A DNA stretch of 64,000 nt from Nematocida homosporus (taxonomy: Eukaryota; Microsporidia). The notes under the pieces are model-generated. The model worked only from the letters and a program-made list of their open reading frames with translations, was not told the DNA's origin and did no database searches. The stretch spans positions 33,104 through 97,103 of the forward strand of contig NW_026250678.1 in assembly GCF_024244095.1 (NCBI RefSeq), in the 5' to 3' direction. The translations under genes were made by a program, and so were the position numbers. Of this stretch, positions 56,641-64,000 are shown piece after piece; within the stretch, counting starts at the first letter, position 1; every line of letters starts with the position of its first letter.

Positions 56641-57688
56641 CACTGGAGATCATCTTTTGGATGGTATGTGAGATCTCTTCGGCCTGGATAGCCACTGTGT
56701 CCTTCGGCTGGGCCGGAGTGTTATACACCATCATTTTCTGGTGGTTGATCTTGCAAAGAAGATCTCCTCTTAAGATCATACTTTCAATATCTCGATGAAT
56801 ATACTCAGTACTCACCCCAAAGATCAAAGACATCTGCTCCAATGAAATCGCCTTATAACTCATAAAAAGCTGAGCATACGCCTGTACCTTCACCAAATAA
56901 ACAAAGTAGTCCACTCGATCTTGCAAGTGCATATCTTCATAAAGCGACTTAGAAAAGACTGCCAGCCAAGAGAACAAGTTAGCATAACTACATTCATAAA
57001 ATGCATGCACCATCTCTCTAGCACCAGGTAATTCCTTAATCACTTCACAAATCTCACTCGAATCAATCAAATTCTTCTCTATCTCCAATCTAGATAGAGA
57101 AATCATCCCACAAAAAATAGTGTAACGCACTAACTCCAAGTAAGTCAATAACTCTTCCCCTTCAAAAGTAGATAAAGATTCTGAAAACTGTCTTGATGCT
57201 TCTCGATACTCCCGAGATAGTAAATGCACCAGTCCCTTATACACCTTAAACTTATTCCTTCTCCCCCAATCTATCCCCAACTCAATCAATCCTTCTATCT
57301 TCTTGATCAGTAAAGAAATCTCACTATTCCGCTCTAAAAGAATCAACATTCTTATCTCAGCCGTATACACGTCAAACTTCAAAGCCAATGACGTATTTTT
57401 CTCAAACAACCATCTAGTCACCCGAACGAACTGTTCATACTCCACCTCCTTAGCCGCCTTTTCCGCCCAGGCCATCAACTCTTCTTCTGGTGCATCCCCT
57501 AACTCCGATTCCATCTCCATCGGCATCTCTCCAGTCAAGTACCCCCGTCTAATATATTCCCGCAATAATCCCTGCATATTCCGATCGCGCAAATAAGTCT
57601 CCAAAGTATCAACTGTATCTTTGCCCTGGACAACTCGATATTGCACGCGTTTGACTTCTAATGTTGGTTCTCGAAAGCTAAAGTCCAT
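56636..57688 (-). CDS. RPN7: 26S proteasome lid subunit RPN7
   Basis: 350 residues. TPR-like helices, then the RPN7 signature IDWGRRNKFKVYKGL, YREASRQFSESLSTF and the PCI/winged-helix end with LFMSYKAISLEQMSLIFGVS and GDLLCKINH. The order and spacing match PSMD6 closely; the length is slightly reduced. With RPT3 (45299) it gives two 26S components in this window. Confidence 0.9.
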   Translation of the reverse strand: MDFSFREPTLEVKRVQYRVVQGKDTVDTLETYLRDRNMQGLLREYIRRGYLTGEMPMEMESELGDAPEEELMAWAEKAAKEVEYEQFVRVTRWLFEKNTSLALKFDVYTAEIRMLILLERNSEISLLIKKIEGLIELGIDWGRRNKFKVYKGLVHLLSREYREASRQFSESLSTFEGEELLTYLELVRYTIFCGMISLSRLEIEKNLIDSSEICEVIKELPGAREMVHAFYECSYANLFSWLAVFSKSLYEDMHLQDRVDYFVYLVKVQAYAQLFMSYKAISLEQMSLIFGVSTEYIHRDIESMILRGDLLCKINHQKMMVYNTPAQPKDTVAIQAEEISHTIQKMISSE

Positions 57689-58064
57689 TACAAAGTAAAT
57701 TAAATCCGAGATATTTATTGAGTTAGTTTGGTTTGGATTGAGTTGGATTGAGTTGAGTTAGTTTGGTATTTGTTTGGGTTGGGTTAGGATTGTGTTGGTT
57801 TAGGATTGTGTTAGGTGGAGTTGGTTTAGGATTGGGTCGGATTGGTATTGATTTAGTCGAGATTAAGATTGAGTATTAGATTGGATTGAGATTGAGTTTA
57901 GATTGAGATTAAGATTGGATTGAGTTTAGATTAAGATGAGTAGGATTAAAGTTTAATTCAAAACTAAACCCAATCTAAACTCAATTCAAAACTAAGCCCA
58001 ACTCAATCTAATCTAATTCAAAACCAAAACTAACTCAATCTAATACTAACCTAATCTGGACGTA
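57689..58064. other. Spacer with a sharp polarity switch
   Basis: 57715-57940 is plus-strand G/T (TTGGATTGAGTTGGATTGAG). At about 57945 it changes to C/A (AACCCAATCTAAACTC), so the two halves are roughly complementary and could fold back. Confidence 0.65.
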
Positions 58065-58601
58065 TTAGAACATAGAAAAGGCAGATATACCCCGCATACC
58101 CATTTTCAGCTTAAGTGCAAAGTAAGTATAACTAAACAAGAAGAAACCAATTAACTCAACAACTGAAATAAACATCCTTATAAAGTAATTCCAGCTTTTG
58201 GAAGAGATAGTCAGTAAGATTGAATTAGCTAGTAAAACAGTTGTATAAACAACCATCTCTTTAGAGAAAGCATTCTTACAGACTGTTTTAAACCCACTAA
58301 AGAAGCCTAAGGCTATCAAACTAAAGAAACCACATAAAGCATAGTAAAAAACAACACTCTCAGGAGATCCAAGGAAGCTTAGAGTACTCATTAAAGCCTT
58401 AGTAAAGCAGAAGAAAGAGAGAACTAAACAAACTAAGATACATCCGGCTCTTTGCCGCCATGAAAGTCCTAAAGTTTCTAATACACTACTTTTCTCAGCA
58501 AAGAAATCAGTGTAAGTAAAAGGCAATTCGTTCTTCTTCTTGAAGTCTTTGCCTAGTTTAAGCGTATCTAAAGCTCCTTGTACTGCTTTGTCGAAATTCA
58601 T
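58065..58601 (-). CDS. SFT2: SFT2-like Golgi membrane protein
   Basis: 178 residues from the ATG at 58601 (in-frame upstream extension to 58781 is Asn-rich and not needed). Four hydrophobic segments in SFT2 order: LSWRQRAGCILVCLVLSFFCF, FYYALCGFFSLIALGFFSG, VYTTVLLANSILLTISS and FISVVELIGFFLFSYTYFAL. SFT2 proteins act in endosome-to-Golgi vesicle fusion. CAAATTTTG lies just upstream. Confidence 0.75.
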   Translation of the reverse strand: MNFDKAVQGALDTLKLGKDFKKKNELPFTYTDFFAEKSSVLETLGLSWRQRAGCILVCLVLSFFCFTKALMSTLSFLGSPESVVFYYALCGFFSLIALGFFSGFKTVCKNAFSKEMVVYTTVLLANSILLTISSKSWNYFIRMFISVVELIGFFLFSYTYFALKLKMGMRGISAFSMF

Positions 58602-59687
58602 ACTCCAAAATTTGCATCGTGTTTTATATGCAAACAAACCAATAGAATGGAATAGAATGGGCTGGGTTAGTCTGGGATGGAGTTGGATTGGATTGGAGTT
58701 ATGGTTGTGATTATGATAGGCAGTATTATTCTTATCATTAATATTTAAAAATTCTTTCCTTTTTAGGATATTATTTATCATTGTCTTATGTTAGTATTAG
58801 GTTAGTAATGTATTGGGTTGGTATTGGGTTGGTAAAGTAGTAGTAATGTAGTAGTAGTATTGGCTTAGGTTATGGTAAGTTTGGTCTTTTGGAGTGGTTG
58901 GTGCTTCCGTACATATTGCACTTTTAAGACTGATAGTTGGTTTGTTCATTCTAAACACCAATAATATGCTGTTTAAGAGATACAATAGTATGTAGTTTAA
59001 GAGATATAATAATATACTATCCCAGTACTAATCCAATCAGTGATAATTCTTGATATGGCATACTAACCCATTTATTGAGTGTAGATGATGATATGACGTC
59101 ATACTTAAATTTTAACAATCCGACTAGTATTGGGTTAGATTGGGTTGGTATTTGATATGATTCGAATTCCCGACTAACCCAATCACAACACAATACTAAC
59201 ACAATCTTAACACAATACTAATGCGATCAACCAAGGAGAATAAGTGGTTGTGGGGTGACACTACATAAACGAATACTAGCCCAAATCAGATCACAATCTG
59301 TGCTGGTTTTGACTTAGCAGCTTAAAAGAACAAGAATTAAGTTGGTATTCTGTTAGTTTAAGTTAGTAGATGCAATCTGTTAGTAGCTTAGTAGCAGTAA
59401 AATAAATCAATAGCTGAAGTTGTTACAAAGACACAATTTGAGTAACTCAGTACTAACTCATTGCTACCTCAACTCAAGTTTAGTAGTTCAACCTCCCATC
59501 TTATCTAATCTAATACTATCTTAACTCAACTCAATCCAACTCAATCTAATACCAACTCAACTCAATTTAACACCAACCCAATTCTATCTAATCCCAACTC
59601 AATCTAATCTAATAATACCCTAACCCAACTCAATCTAATCTAATACCAACTCAACACTAACTTAACATAACGTAATACTAACTCAAT
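58602..59687. other. 1.1 kb spacer
   Basis: Simple sequence with G/T polarity at 58640-58870 and C/A polarity at 59160-59220 and 59450-59680. A TTTCC-TTTTTA-GGAAA-like element (here CTTTCCTTTTTAGGATATT, near 58755) resembles the 38254 motif. No gene or tRNA is supported. Confidence 0.55.
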
Positions 59688-59692
59688 TTATT
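59687..59692 (-). terminator. AATAAA containing the SEC61B stop
   Basis: GCAATAAATTG on the minus strand, with TAA nested inside. Confidence 0.55.
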
Positions 59693-59948
59693 GCCGTTGA
59701 ACAAGATATCCAACAACGAGTGCAGCTATAATGGCAATGGCACTAATAACTGTTTGTAAGCCGAGTGGAACTCCAAACCGACCGATTATATGCAATAAAA
59801 CAATGTTTCCCATAAAGCAAAGAGAAAGTACTAAAACATGAATTGGTTGTAAAGTCAGATAAGAAGGTGGAGTTGTTAAAAAGGACTTGATAGCCGTATT
59901 TCGAGTACCAGCCAGAGTTTTCTTTTTGATAGCGTGTTCCTTCTTCAT
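59688..59948 (-). CDS. SBH1: SEC61 beta subunit-like, with a second hydrophobic segment
   Basis: 86 residues. A basic N-terminus is followed by LQPIHVLVLSLCFMGNIVLLHIIGRF, closely matching the SEC61 beta membrane segment (P-x-x-VLV-x-S-x-x-F-x-x-x-V-x-x-LHI-x-G+). Typical family members end here; this one continues with a second hydrophobic helix (GLQTVISAIAIIAALVVGYL). It would sit in the ER translocon with the SRP receptor as upstream partner. Assignment rests on the one segment. Confidence 0.6.
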   Translation of the reverse strand: MKKEHAIKKKTLAGTRNTAIKSFLTTPPSYLTLQPIHVLVLSLCFMGNIVLLHIIGRFGVPLGLQTVISAIAIIAALVVGYLVQRQ

Positions 59949-60167
59949 TGTAATATATAAAATATAAAATGTATATTTAGACTGAGATTAGCTTGTTTTT
60001 GAACTGATAGTTAGATAAGAATGGAAGATAAGTAGTAAATTAGTGTTTATATGGTCTGTACTGGTTGTTTTGTGAGTGTTTAGGTCGGATTTTGCCTTGA
60101 GTTTTGGTTGAGTTTGGATTGAGAATTTGGATTGGAAATAAGATGGGAGTGTAAATAGAAAAGTAGC

Positions 60168-60356
60168 TTATTTAGTGCATCTTTCCAGATGGCGAGTGAA
60201 TACGACACTGTTAACTTGGGTATTGCATATTTGGCAAAGGATTTTGACCATGCCTTGCTTGCGCTTTTTGATCTTGCCATTATTGGGAAGTGGTTTGGAA
60301 AGATGGGCGATAAGAAGTTGGTGGGCAACTAGGTTAAGGAGAACGGCGAGATGCAT
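60168..60356 (-). CDS. SGF11: SGF11-like zinc-finger protein (SAGA DUB module)
   Basis: 62 residues, previously hidden inside longer frames. The start codon at 60356 is 10 bases from the opposite gene's ATG. An amphipathic helix (LAVLLNLVAHQLLIAHL) fits the N-terminal helix that binds the DUB module; basic linker; then the zinc finger CQIC-x11-HLERC, matching the SGF11 pattern C-x2-C-x11-H-x3-C. SGF11 tethers the SAGA ubiquitin protease; TAF12 (51100) is also a SAGA subunit. A stop follows three codons after the last ligand. Confidence 0.65.
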   Translation of the reverse strand: MHLAVLLNLVAHQLLIAHLSKPLPNNGKIKKRKQGMVKILCQICNTQVNSVVFTRHLERCTK

Positions 60357-60366
60357 AAAAATATTT
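60357..60366. promoter_or_regulatory. 10-base bidirectional spacer SGF11/beta-barrel candidate
   Basis: AAAAATATTT between the two ATG codons; the shortest divergent spacer in the window. Confidence 0.5.
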
Positions 60367-61479
60367 ATGGATCGGGGTATAAGAGTGGTGGGAAAGATTG
60401 ATACGGAGGTTAGAAGATGGGTTGAAGAAGTTGTTAATCGAAATGATAAGAATGGTGGTCGAAAAGAGCGACTTGTGGCGGTTGGAAAAGCGATCTCGGG
60501 ACTGGGGAAGATAGTACGGGTAGAGGAACCTGGCTGGTGGGGAAGAATAGTAGGTCGACCTACTGAAGTAGTTCTACAGGGAACTAAGTACCGTATGAAT
60601 GGTGGAGTGGGAATGGATAAGACTGGGAAGAAACAAGTAACTGCTAAGGTTGAAGTGCCTAATTGGTGGAGTAGTATTCTGGGTATCAATACTGTATCTG
60701 TATCTGGTAGTCGGAATGGTGTGAAAGGATCGTTGGGACTAGGTATAATGAATAAGAATTGGATAGTTGGTGAAGAGGCAGTTTATCATTGGTGGCGCGG
60801 TGAGATGGAAGTAAGTAGTGGACTGGGACGGGTTTTGGGACTATGGTGTCGGCCGGGTTTTGAGAACGGGCAAAGACTAGTTGGTGGTGTAGAAGTTCTG
60901 CGCCGGGAGAATCGGGTCGAGTCCTGGGCTAAGATGGAGTGGCGAGAAGTATTAGCTGGGACTAAGCGGTTGCTACGTTTGGATTTAGGACGAGAAAGTA
61001 CTTGGCCTGGCGGCAAGTGGTGGGTAGATGGTCGGTCGTACTTACGCGGTCTGGGCTATGGCCAAGCCCAGTTAGGCCTGGGAAGGTTTAGTAGTAGTTG
61101 GCTGAATTGGTGGTCAGTGGGTGGAGGAGGTGGAGGTGATCTAGTTGGGAAAGTCTTTATGGACAGTCGGATTAAGGTGGAAGGTAAAGCCGGAGTTAAT
61201 TCTTTATGTCGGCCGGTTGGTGAAGCAAGTGCATCTTTATCATTGTACGTGGTGTTAGGCCAGATAGGTGTGTTTGTGGGTGGACTAGTGAGTGGGAAGA
61301 AGTTAGAAGGTGATCAAACAGTGGTTGATAAGACTCCTATGTTTGGAGTGAGTTATACTGGGACTGGAAATTGGCTTGATTCTATTGACTGTCTTTGGTC
61401 AATAAGTGAGATACAACGAACGAAAGGTTTATTCAATAAGCTGGGCAGTATGTCCATTACTCTGGGTAAAGAATACTAG
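60367..61479 (+). CDS. SAM50-like outer-membrane beta-barrel candidate
   Basis: 371 residues from the ATG at 60367 (a frame also opens at a GTG, 60175, but that stretch encodes SGF11 on the other strand). The body has Gly/Trp/aromatic alternation typical of beta-barrels (VEVPNWWSSILGINTVSVSG, YGQAQLGLGRFSSSWLNWW, MSITLGKEY at the C-terminus). No signal peptide is seen. Mitosomal SAM50 of microsporidia is of this size and is plausible, but no diagnostic motif was found, so this is tentative. Confidence 0.4.
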   Translation: MDRGIRVVGKIDTEVRRWVEEVVNRNDKNGGRKERLVAVGKAISGLGKIVRVEEPGWWGRIVGRPTEVVLQGTKYRMNGGVGMDKTGKKQVTAKVEVPNWWSSILGINTVSVSGSRNGVKGSLGLGIMNKNWIVGEEAVYHWWRGEMEVSSGLGRVLGLWCRPGFENGQRLVGGVEVLRRENRVESWAKMEWREVLAGTKRLLRLDLGRESTWPGGKWWVDGRSYLRGLGYGQAQLGLGRFSSSWLNWWSVGGGGGGDLVGKVFMDSRIKVEGKAGVNSLCRPVGEASASLSLYVVLGQIGVFVGGLVSGKKLEGDQTVVDKTPMFGVSYTGTGNWLDSIDCLWSISEIQRTKGLFNKLGSMSITLGKEY

Positions 61480-61848
61480 GTTTTGGACTAGGCTAAGTAG
61501 AACTATTTACCGGATAAATAAATAGATAGATAGTAATAGATGTGGAAAGTTCAAACTGTCATTGCGTCAAATTCTTCAGGGTAATATTGGGTTGGTTGTT
61601 GTGTGGGTAGTTAATAAACTTACTAGTAATAACATGCTGTTTATTGAGAAGAAGCCGTGTTGTAGAATACTAACATAAACTTAACAGACTCTTGTTTATT
61701 CTCCTTAATTCAGTCTAACAAGAATCATTCATGTTCATTTATGGCATTGGCAACAAAGCAAGGGCCCCAAGTAATTAATCCATTTTCTTATCTACTCTTT
61801 TGAGAGATCAGTTTTCATTTAGATAAATTTACTTTGGTTTTGAAAGAT
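61480..61848. other. Spacer before the third paralogue
   Basis: A/T-rich with AATAAATAAATAGATAGATAG near 61516 and CTTGTTTATT near 61690. No gene is seen. Confidence 0.55.
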
Positions 61849-64000
61849 ATGTCTTATCTTGAAATAAATAGAGGTGTGAATAGAAATAGGATTTATCGCG
61901 GTCGGACGATTAGATATAGAATCGTGATTGTATTGTGTTCTTTAGTGTTAGTGTTAGGTAGTGTTAGAGGGTCGTGTGGTAATGGTATGTGTGATAGTAA
62001 AGTAGGCGGTGATAGTGCCGTTGTTGGACAGGAAATAACAGCTCTGGAGGGTTGGGAAGCATCATCTAAGGTGGCTAAAGATCTAACTGCAATTGGATTT
62101 TGGGTTCATCCTATGAAGTGTCTCGTCTATGTTAAGAAGCACATGACTGAAGAAGTAACGGCGGTGGCCTCGGACTCGACTGTAGCTTTAAGTCCAACCA
62201 ACTCCACCGAAAACATTGATATGTATATGGTGTTGTGGCCAGAGCCAGAGTTGAAATTCACAATGCCCAAAATTAATGAAGTAGGCAGATTACAGAATGT
62301 TTTGACTACATTGAAGGATATTGTTGTTATCAAAGCCGAAAAGGCAGTGTTTATCTATAACGTAGAGCATGTCAAGAGGTCAACCCACAGATCCAAAGCT
62401 ATATCTCGAGTTATCAACGCGCTAGAGTGTAAGGAGCTGGAACTTAGAATAGAAGAGTATGACATAGAGAGATATTCGCAATGGGTTAGTATAGTAGATT
62501 GTGGTTTGACCCAATTACAGGAAACAATCGATTGTGCTGCTTCGAATCCAAATCGCAATCTCACAGTTAATGTCTGTTGTTTGAACCCCTCTATGGTAGA
62601 TCTTATTGGGTTAAAGTTGTCCCAGCGGATGCTAGTTGCCAAACTCACTCTGATAGTAACAGTAATTCAAGATCGAAAACGTCTTCTAACCTATTGCGCA
62701 GGCTCGACCGCAGAGAGCTATGAAAATGATGTTGAGGACAGCACCCATATTGATTTCACAGCTCTCCACAATCAAGAAATCCAATGCCAAAAGATTGTTC
62801 TTATTAATGAATCGAAAGACTTAACATTAACTGGTCTCGAGAATGCTACTCAAGACATTCATTCCGAAATAACTCTAGAACTGCGTTGGGAGACTCTTCT
62901 CTGTCTTATTGAACGCAATAATCCTGTCATCAATGTTCATACTATTATAGTTATTGGTCCTAAGTATGCTAAGAACCTATTCCCGTTAGAGCATTTTCAC
63001 CAGGGACTATATTCTACTCCCCACGTCTTTGCTACTAAAATAACCTCCAAAGTCTATACCGAGGAATGTTGGTGTCTCAAGGACATGTATAACCAATACT
63101 ACACCCCCGAAGCCTATGCCAAATATGGTATATCTGTTGGCGAAAGCACAATTGAGTATAAGAACAGACAAGATGGCTTGTTAGATACGTTAAAGATCCT
63201 TGAAAAGTATCTACGTGTGAATTGTAAGAAGTCGATAGAACATGTCCAGAGTTGTGGGATCAAATGTCCTGCTGAAGATCGCAGCAATAACAAATTGGAA
63301 CTTCAAGAACCAGTTGATATAAACCTTGAAAACATAAATAGTTATATATCGTGGCCTAAATCTGGCTATTATGAGATGGTGATCCAGCCAAATATTGTTT
63401 TATGTCAGAATATACACTTTGCAGACATCAACATTAACGGCAGTAACAAATATCACGATGGCAAGATCTGTCGATCCATTTTAAAGCTATTCATCAATAC
63501 TACCGCCCACACATTTAGAATCACGAATGTTCACGATCATGCAACCACCTACTATGGCATATCTAGGATAGAAGAAAAGTGTAAACCCTCTGAAGTCTTC
63601 CAACGCCATCTTAAACTTAAGGCCTTGATACTAGACGATGTTTGTAATGGCCTTTTTTACTGGATACTAAACAAATACAGATTTGCCGATTCTATGGAAT
63701 TGCATATCCTGAACCAAAGCTACAATAATCTTGATGTTGCCCGAATTCTCTCCTACCCTAAATACCAGAAGATCTCTAAACTTGTGCTCAAGGACTTTGT
63801 TGAATTAGATGAGGTGAAGTTATACAAGGAATATAAGAAAGAAGATAAACTCACTGAACTCCCACTATTCAATTACATCGAAACAATGAAAGCCGAAAAC
63901 AAAACCACCACGGATCTTAGTCTTAACAAACTGGTGTTGCAACTGGAAGGTCTTGATTGCAATAAGTATACTGAAATCTTAGCTGAGTTTAATGATATTG
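61849..64000 (+). CDS. Third member of the RING/LRR-like paralogous family (3' end outside window)
   Basis: Open from the ATG at 61849 to the right edge (717 codons). The N-terminus is about 24 basic residues, then a hydrophobic stretch (RYRIVIVLCSLVLVLGSVRG) and Cys-rich residues (SCGNGMCD), suggesting a leader. Downstream, LKALILDDVCNGLFYWILNKY, LHILNQSYNNLDVARILS and LDEVKLYKE align with the family members at 6291 and 10056. Whether a RING follows lies beyond the window. Confidence 0.75.
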   Translation, partial: MSYLEINRGVNRNRIYRGRTIRYRIVIVLCSLVLVLGSVRGSCGNGMCDSKVGGDSAVVGQEITALEGWEASSKVAKDLTAIGFWVHPMKCLVYVKKHMTEEVTAVASDSTVALSPTNSTENIDMYMVLWPEPELKFTMPKINEVGRLQNVLTTLKDIVVIKAEKAVFIYNVEHVKRSTHRSKAISRVINALECKELELRIEEYDIERYSQWVSIVDCGLTQLQETIDCAASNPNRNLTVNVCCLNPSMVDLIGLKLSQRMLVAKLTLIVTVIQDRKRLLTYCAGSTAESYENDVEDSTHIDFTALHNQEIQCQKIVLINESKDLTLTGLENATQDIHSEITLELRWETLLCLIERNNPVINVHTIIVIGPKYAKNLFPLEHFHQGLYSTPHVFATKITSKVYTEECWCLKDMYNQYYTPEAYAKYGISVGESTIEYKNRQDGLLDTLKILEKYLRVNCKKSIEHVQSCGIKCPAEDRSNNKLELQEPVDINLENINSYISWPKSGYYEMVIQPNIVLCQNIHFADININGSNKYHDGKICRSILKLFINTTAHTFRITNVHDHATTYYGISRIEEKCKPSEVFQRHLKLKALILDDVCNGLFYWILNKYRFADSMELHILNQSYNNLDVARILSYPKYQKISKLVLKDFVELDEVKLYKEYKKEDKLTELPLFNYIETMKAENKTTTDLSLNKLVLQLEGLDCNKYTEILAEFNDI

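Noticed and set aside
59150..59180. GATTCGAATTCC resembling a tRNA T-loop
   Set aside because: The flanking bases do not form a T-stem, and no acceptor or anticodon arm could be found.
60189..60329. 47-codon plus-strand frame from ATG at 60189
   Set aside because: Short, stops at TAG and overlaps the SGF11-like gene, which has a defined zinc finger.
60175..60366. N-terminal extension of the beta-barrel candidate back to a GTG at 60175
   Set aside because: It is Arg/Trp-rich, starts with a non-ATG codon and overlaps an SGF11-like zinc finger on the other strand; ATG at 60367 is more likely.

Overview
The window reads as nuclear DNA from a microsporidian or a very close relative. It has about 30 intronless protein genes with shortened eukaryotic proteins, neighbouring genes often separated by 10 to 60 bases, a single tRNA without an intron, and spacers of A/T-rich simple sequence. 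Conserved genes include a 26S proteasome ATPase (RPT3) and lid subunit (RPN7), two exosome subunits, TAF12, ELF1, IWS1, an SGF11-like zinc finger, DNA primase large subunit, Thr-tRNA synthetase, eIF1, an eIF4G-like protein, ribosomal protein uL29/L35, NUF2, a NIC96/NUP93-like protein, a UTP10-like protein, a septin, a CFD1-like P-loop ATPase, SRP receptor alpha, SEC61 beta, SFT2, VPS13, an L-type lectin, an HRD3-like protein and a SulP-type transporter. The RING-bearing paralogous family is reminiscent of lineage-specific families known from Nematocida, but the species cannot be fixed from sequence reading alone.

Layout: 1-2.4 kb, VPS13 C-terminus (runs off the left edge) and a short gene interrupted by an N. 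2.8-5.6 kb, NUF2 and CSL4 back to back, then an L-type lectin. 6.3-12.3 kb, two tandem members of a paralogous extracellular/membrane family, one with a C-terminal RING finger and one truncated. 12.7-19 kb, L35, eIF4G-like and HRD3-like on the minus strand. 19-26.2 kb, NIC96-like, a 906-residue unknown, IWS1, tRNA-Val and a membrane protein on the plus strand. 26.4-34.9 kb, a dense block: CFD1, unknown, septin, HIT, ELF1, exosome RNase PH subunit, eIF1, ThrRS, primase. 35.2-38.3 kb, a decayed Ty3/gypsy-like retroelement and a gene-poor stretch. 38.3-46.5 kb, a 1007-residue membrane protein, SRP receptor alpha, a small secreted protein, SulP and RPT3. 46.6-50.7 kb, a large secreted repeat protein. 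51.1-61.5 kb, TAF12, UTP10-like, RPN7, SFT2, SEC61 beta, SGF11-like and a beta-barrel candidate. 61.8 kb to the right edge, a third member of the paralogous family.

Functional themes are RNA processing and decay, transcription, translation, protein targeting and degradation, and host-facing secreted proteins. The most unusual features are regulatory and structural: divergent gene pairs with 10-54 base spacers, stop codons nested inside AATAAA, a palindrome ATTTCC-N6-GGAAAT about 40-60 bases upstream of three ORFs, an inverted second copy of the retroelement promoter block 2.3 kb away, and simple-sequence spacers whose strand polarity tracks gene orientation.
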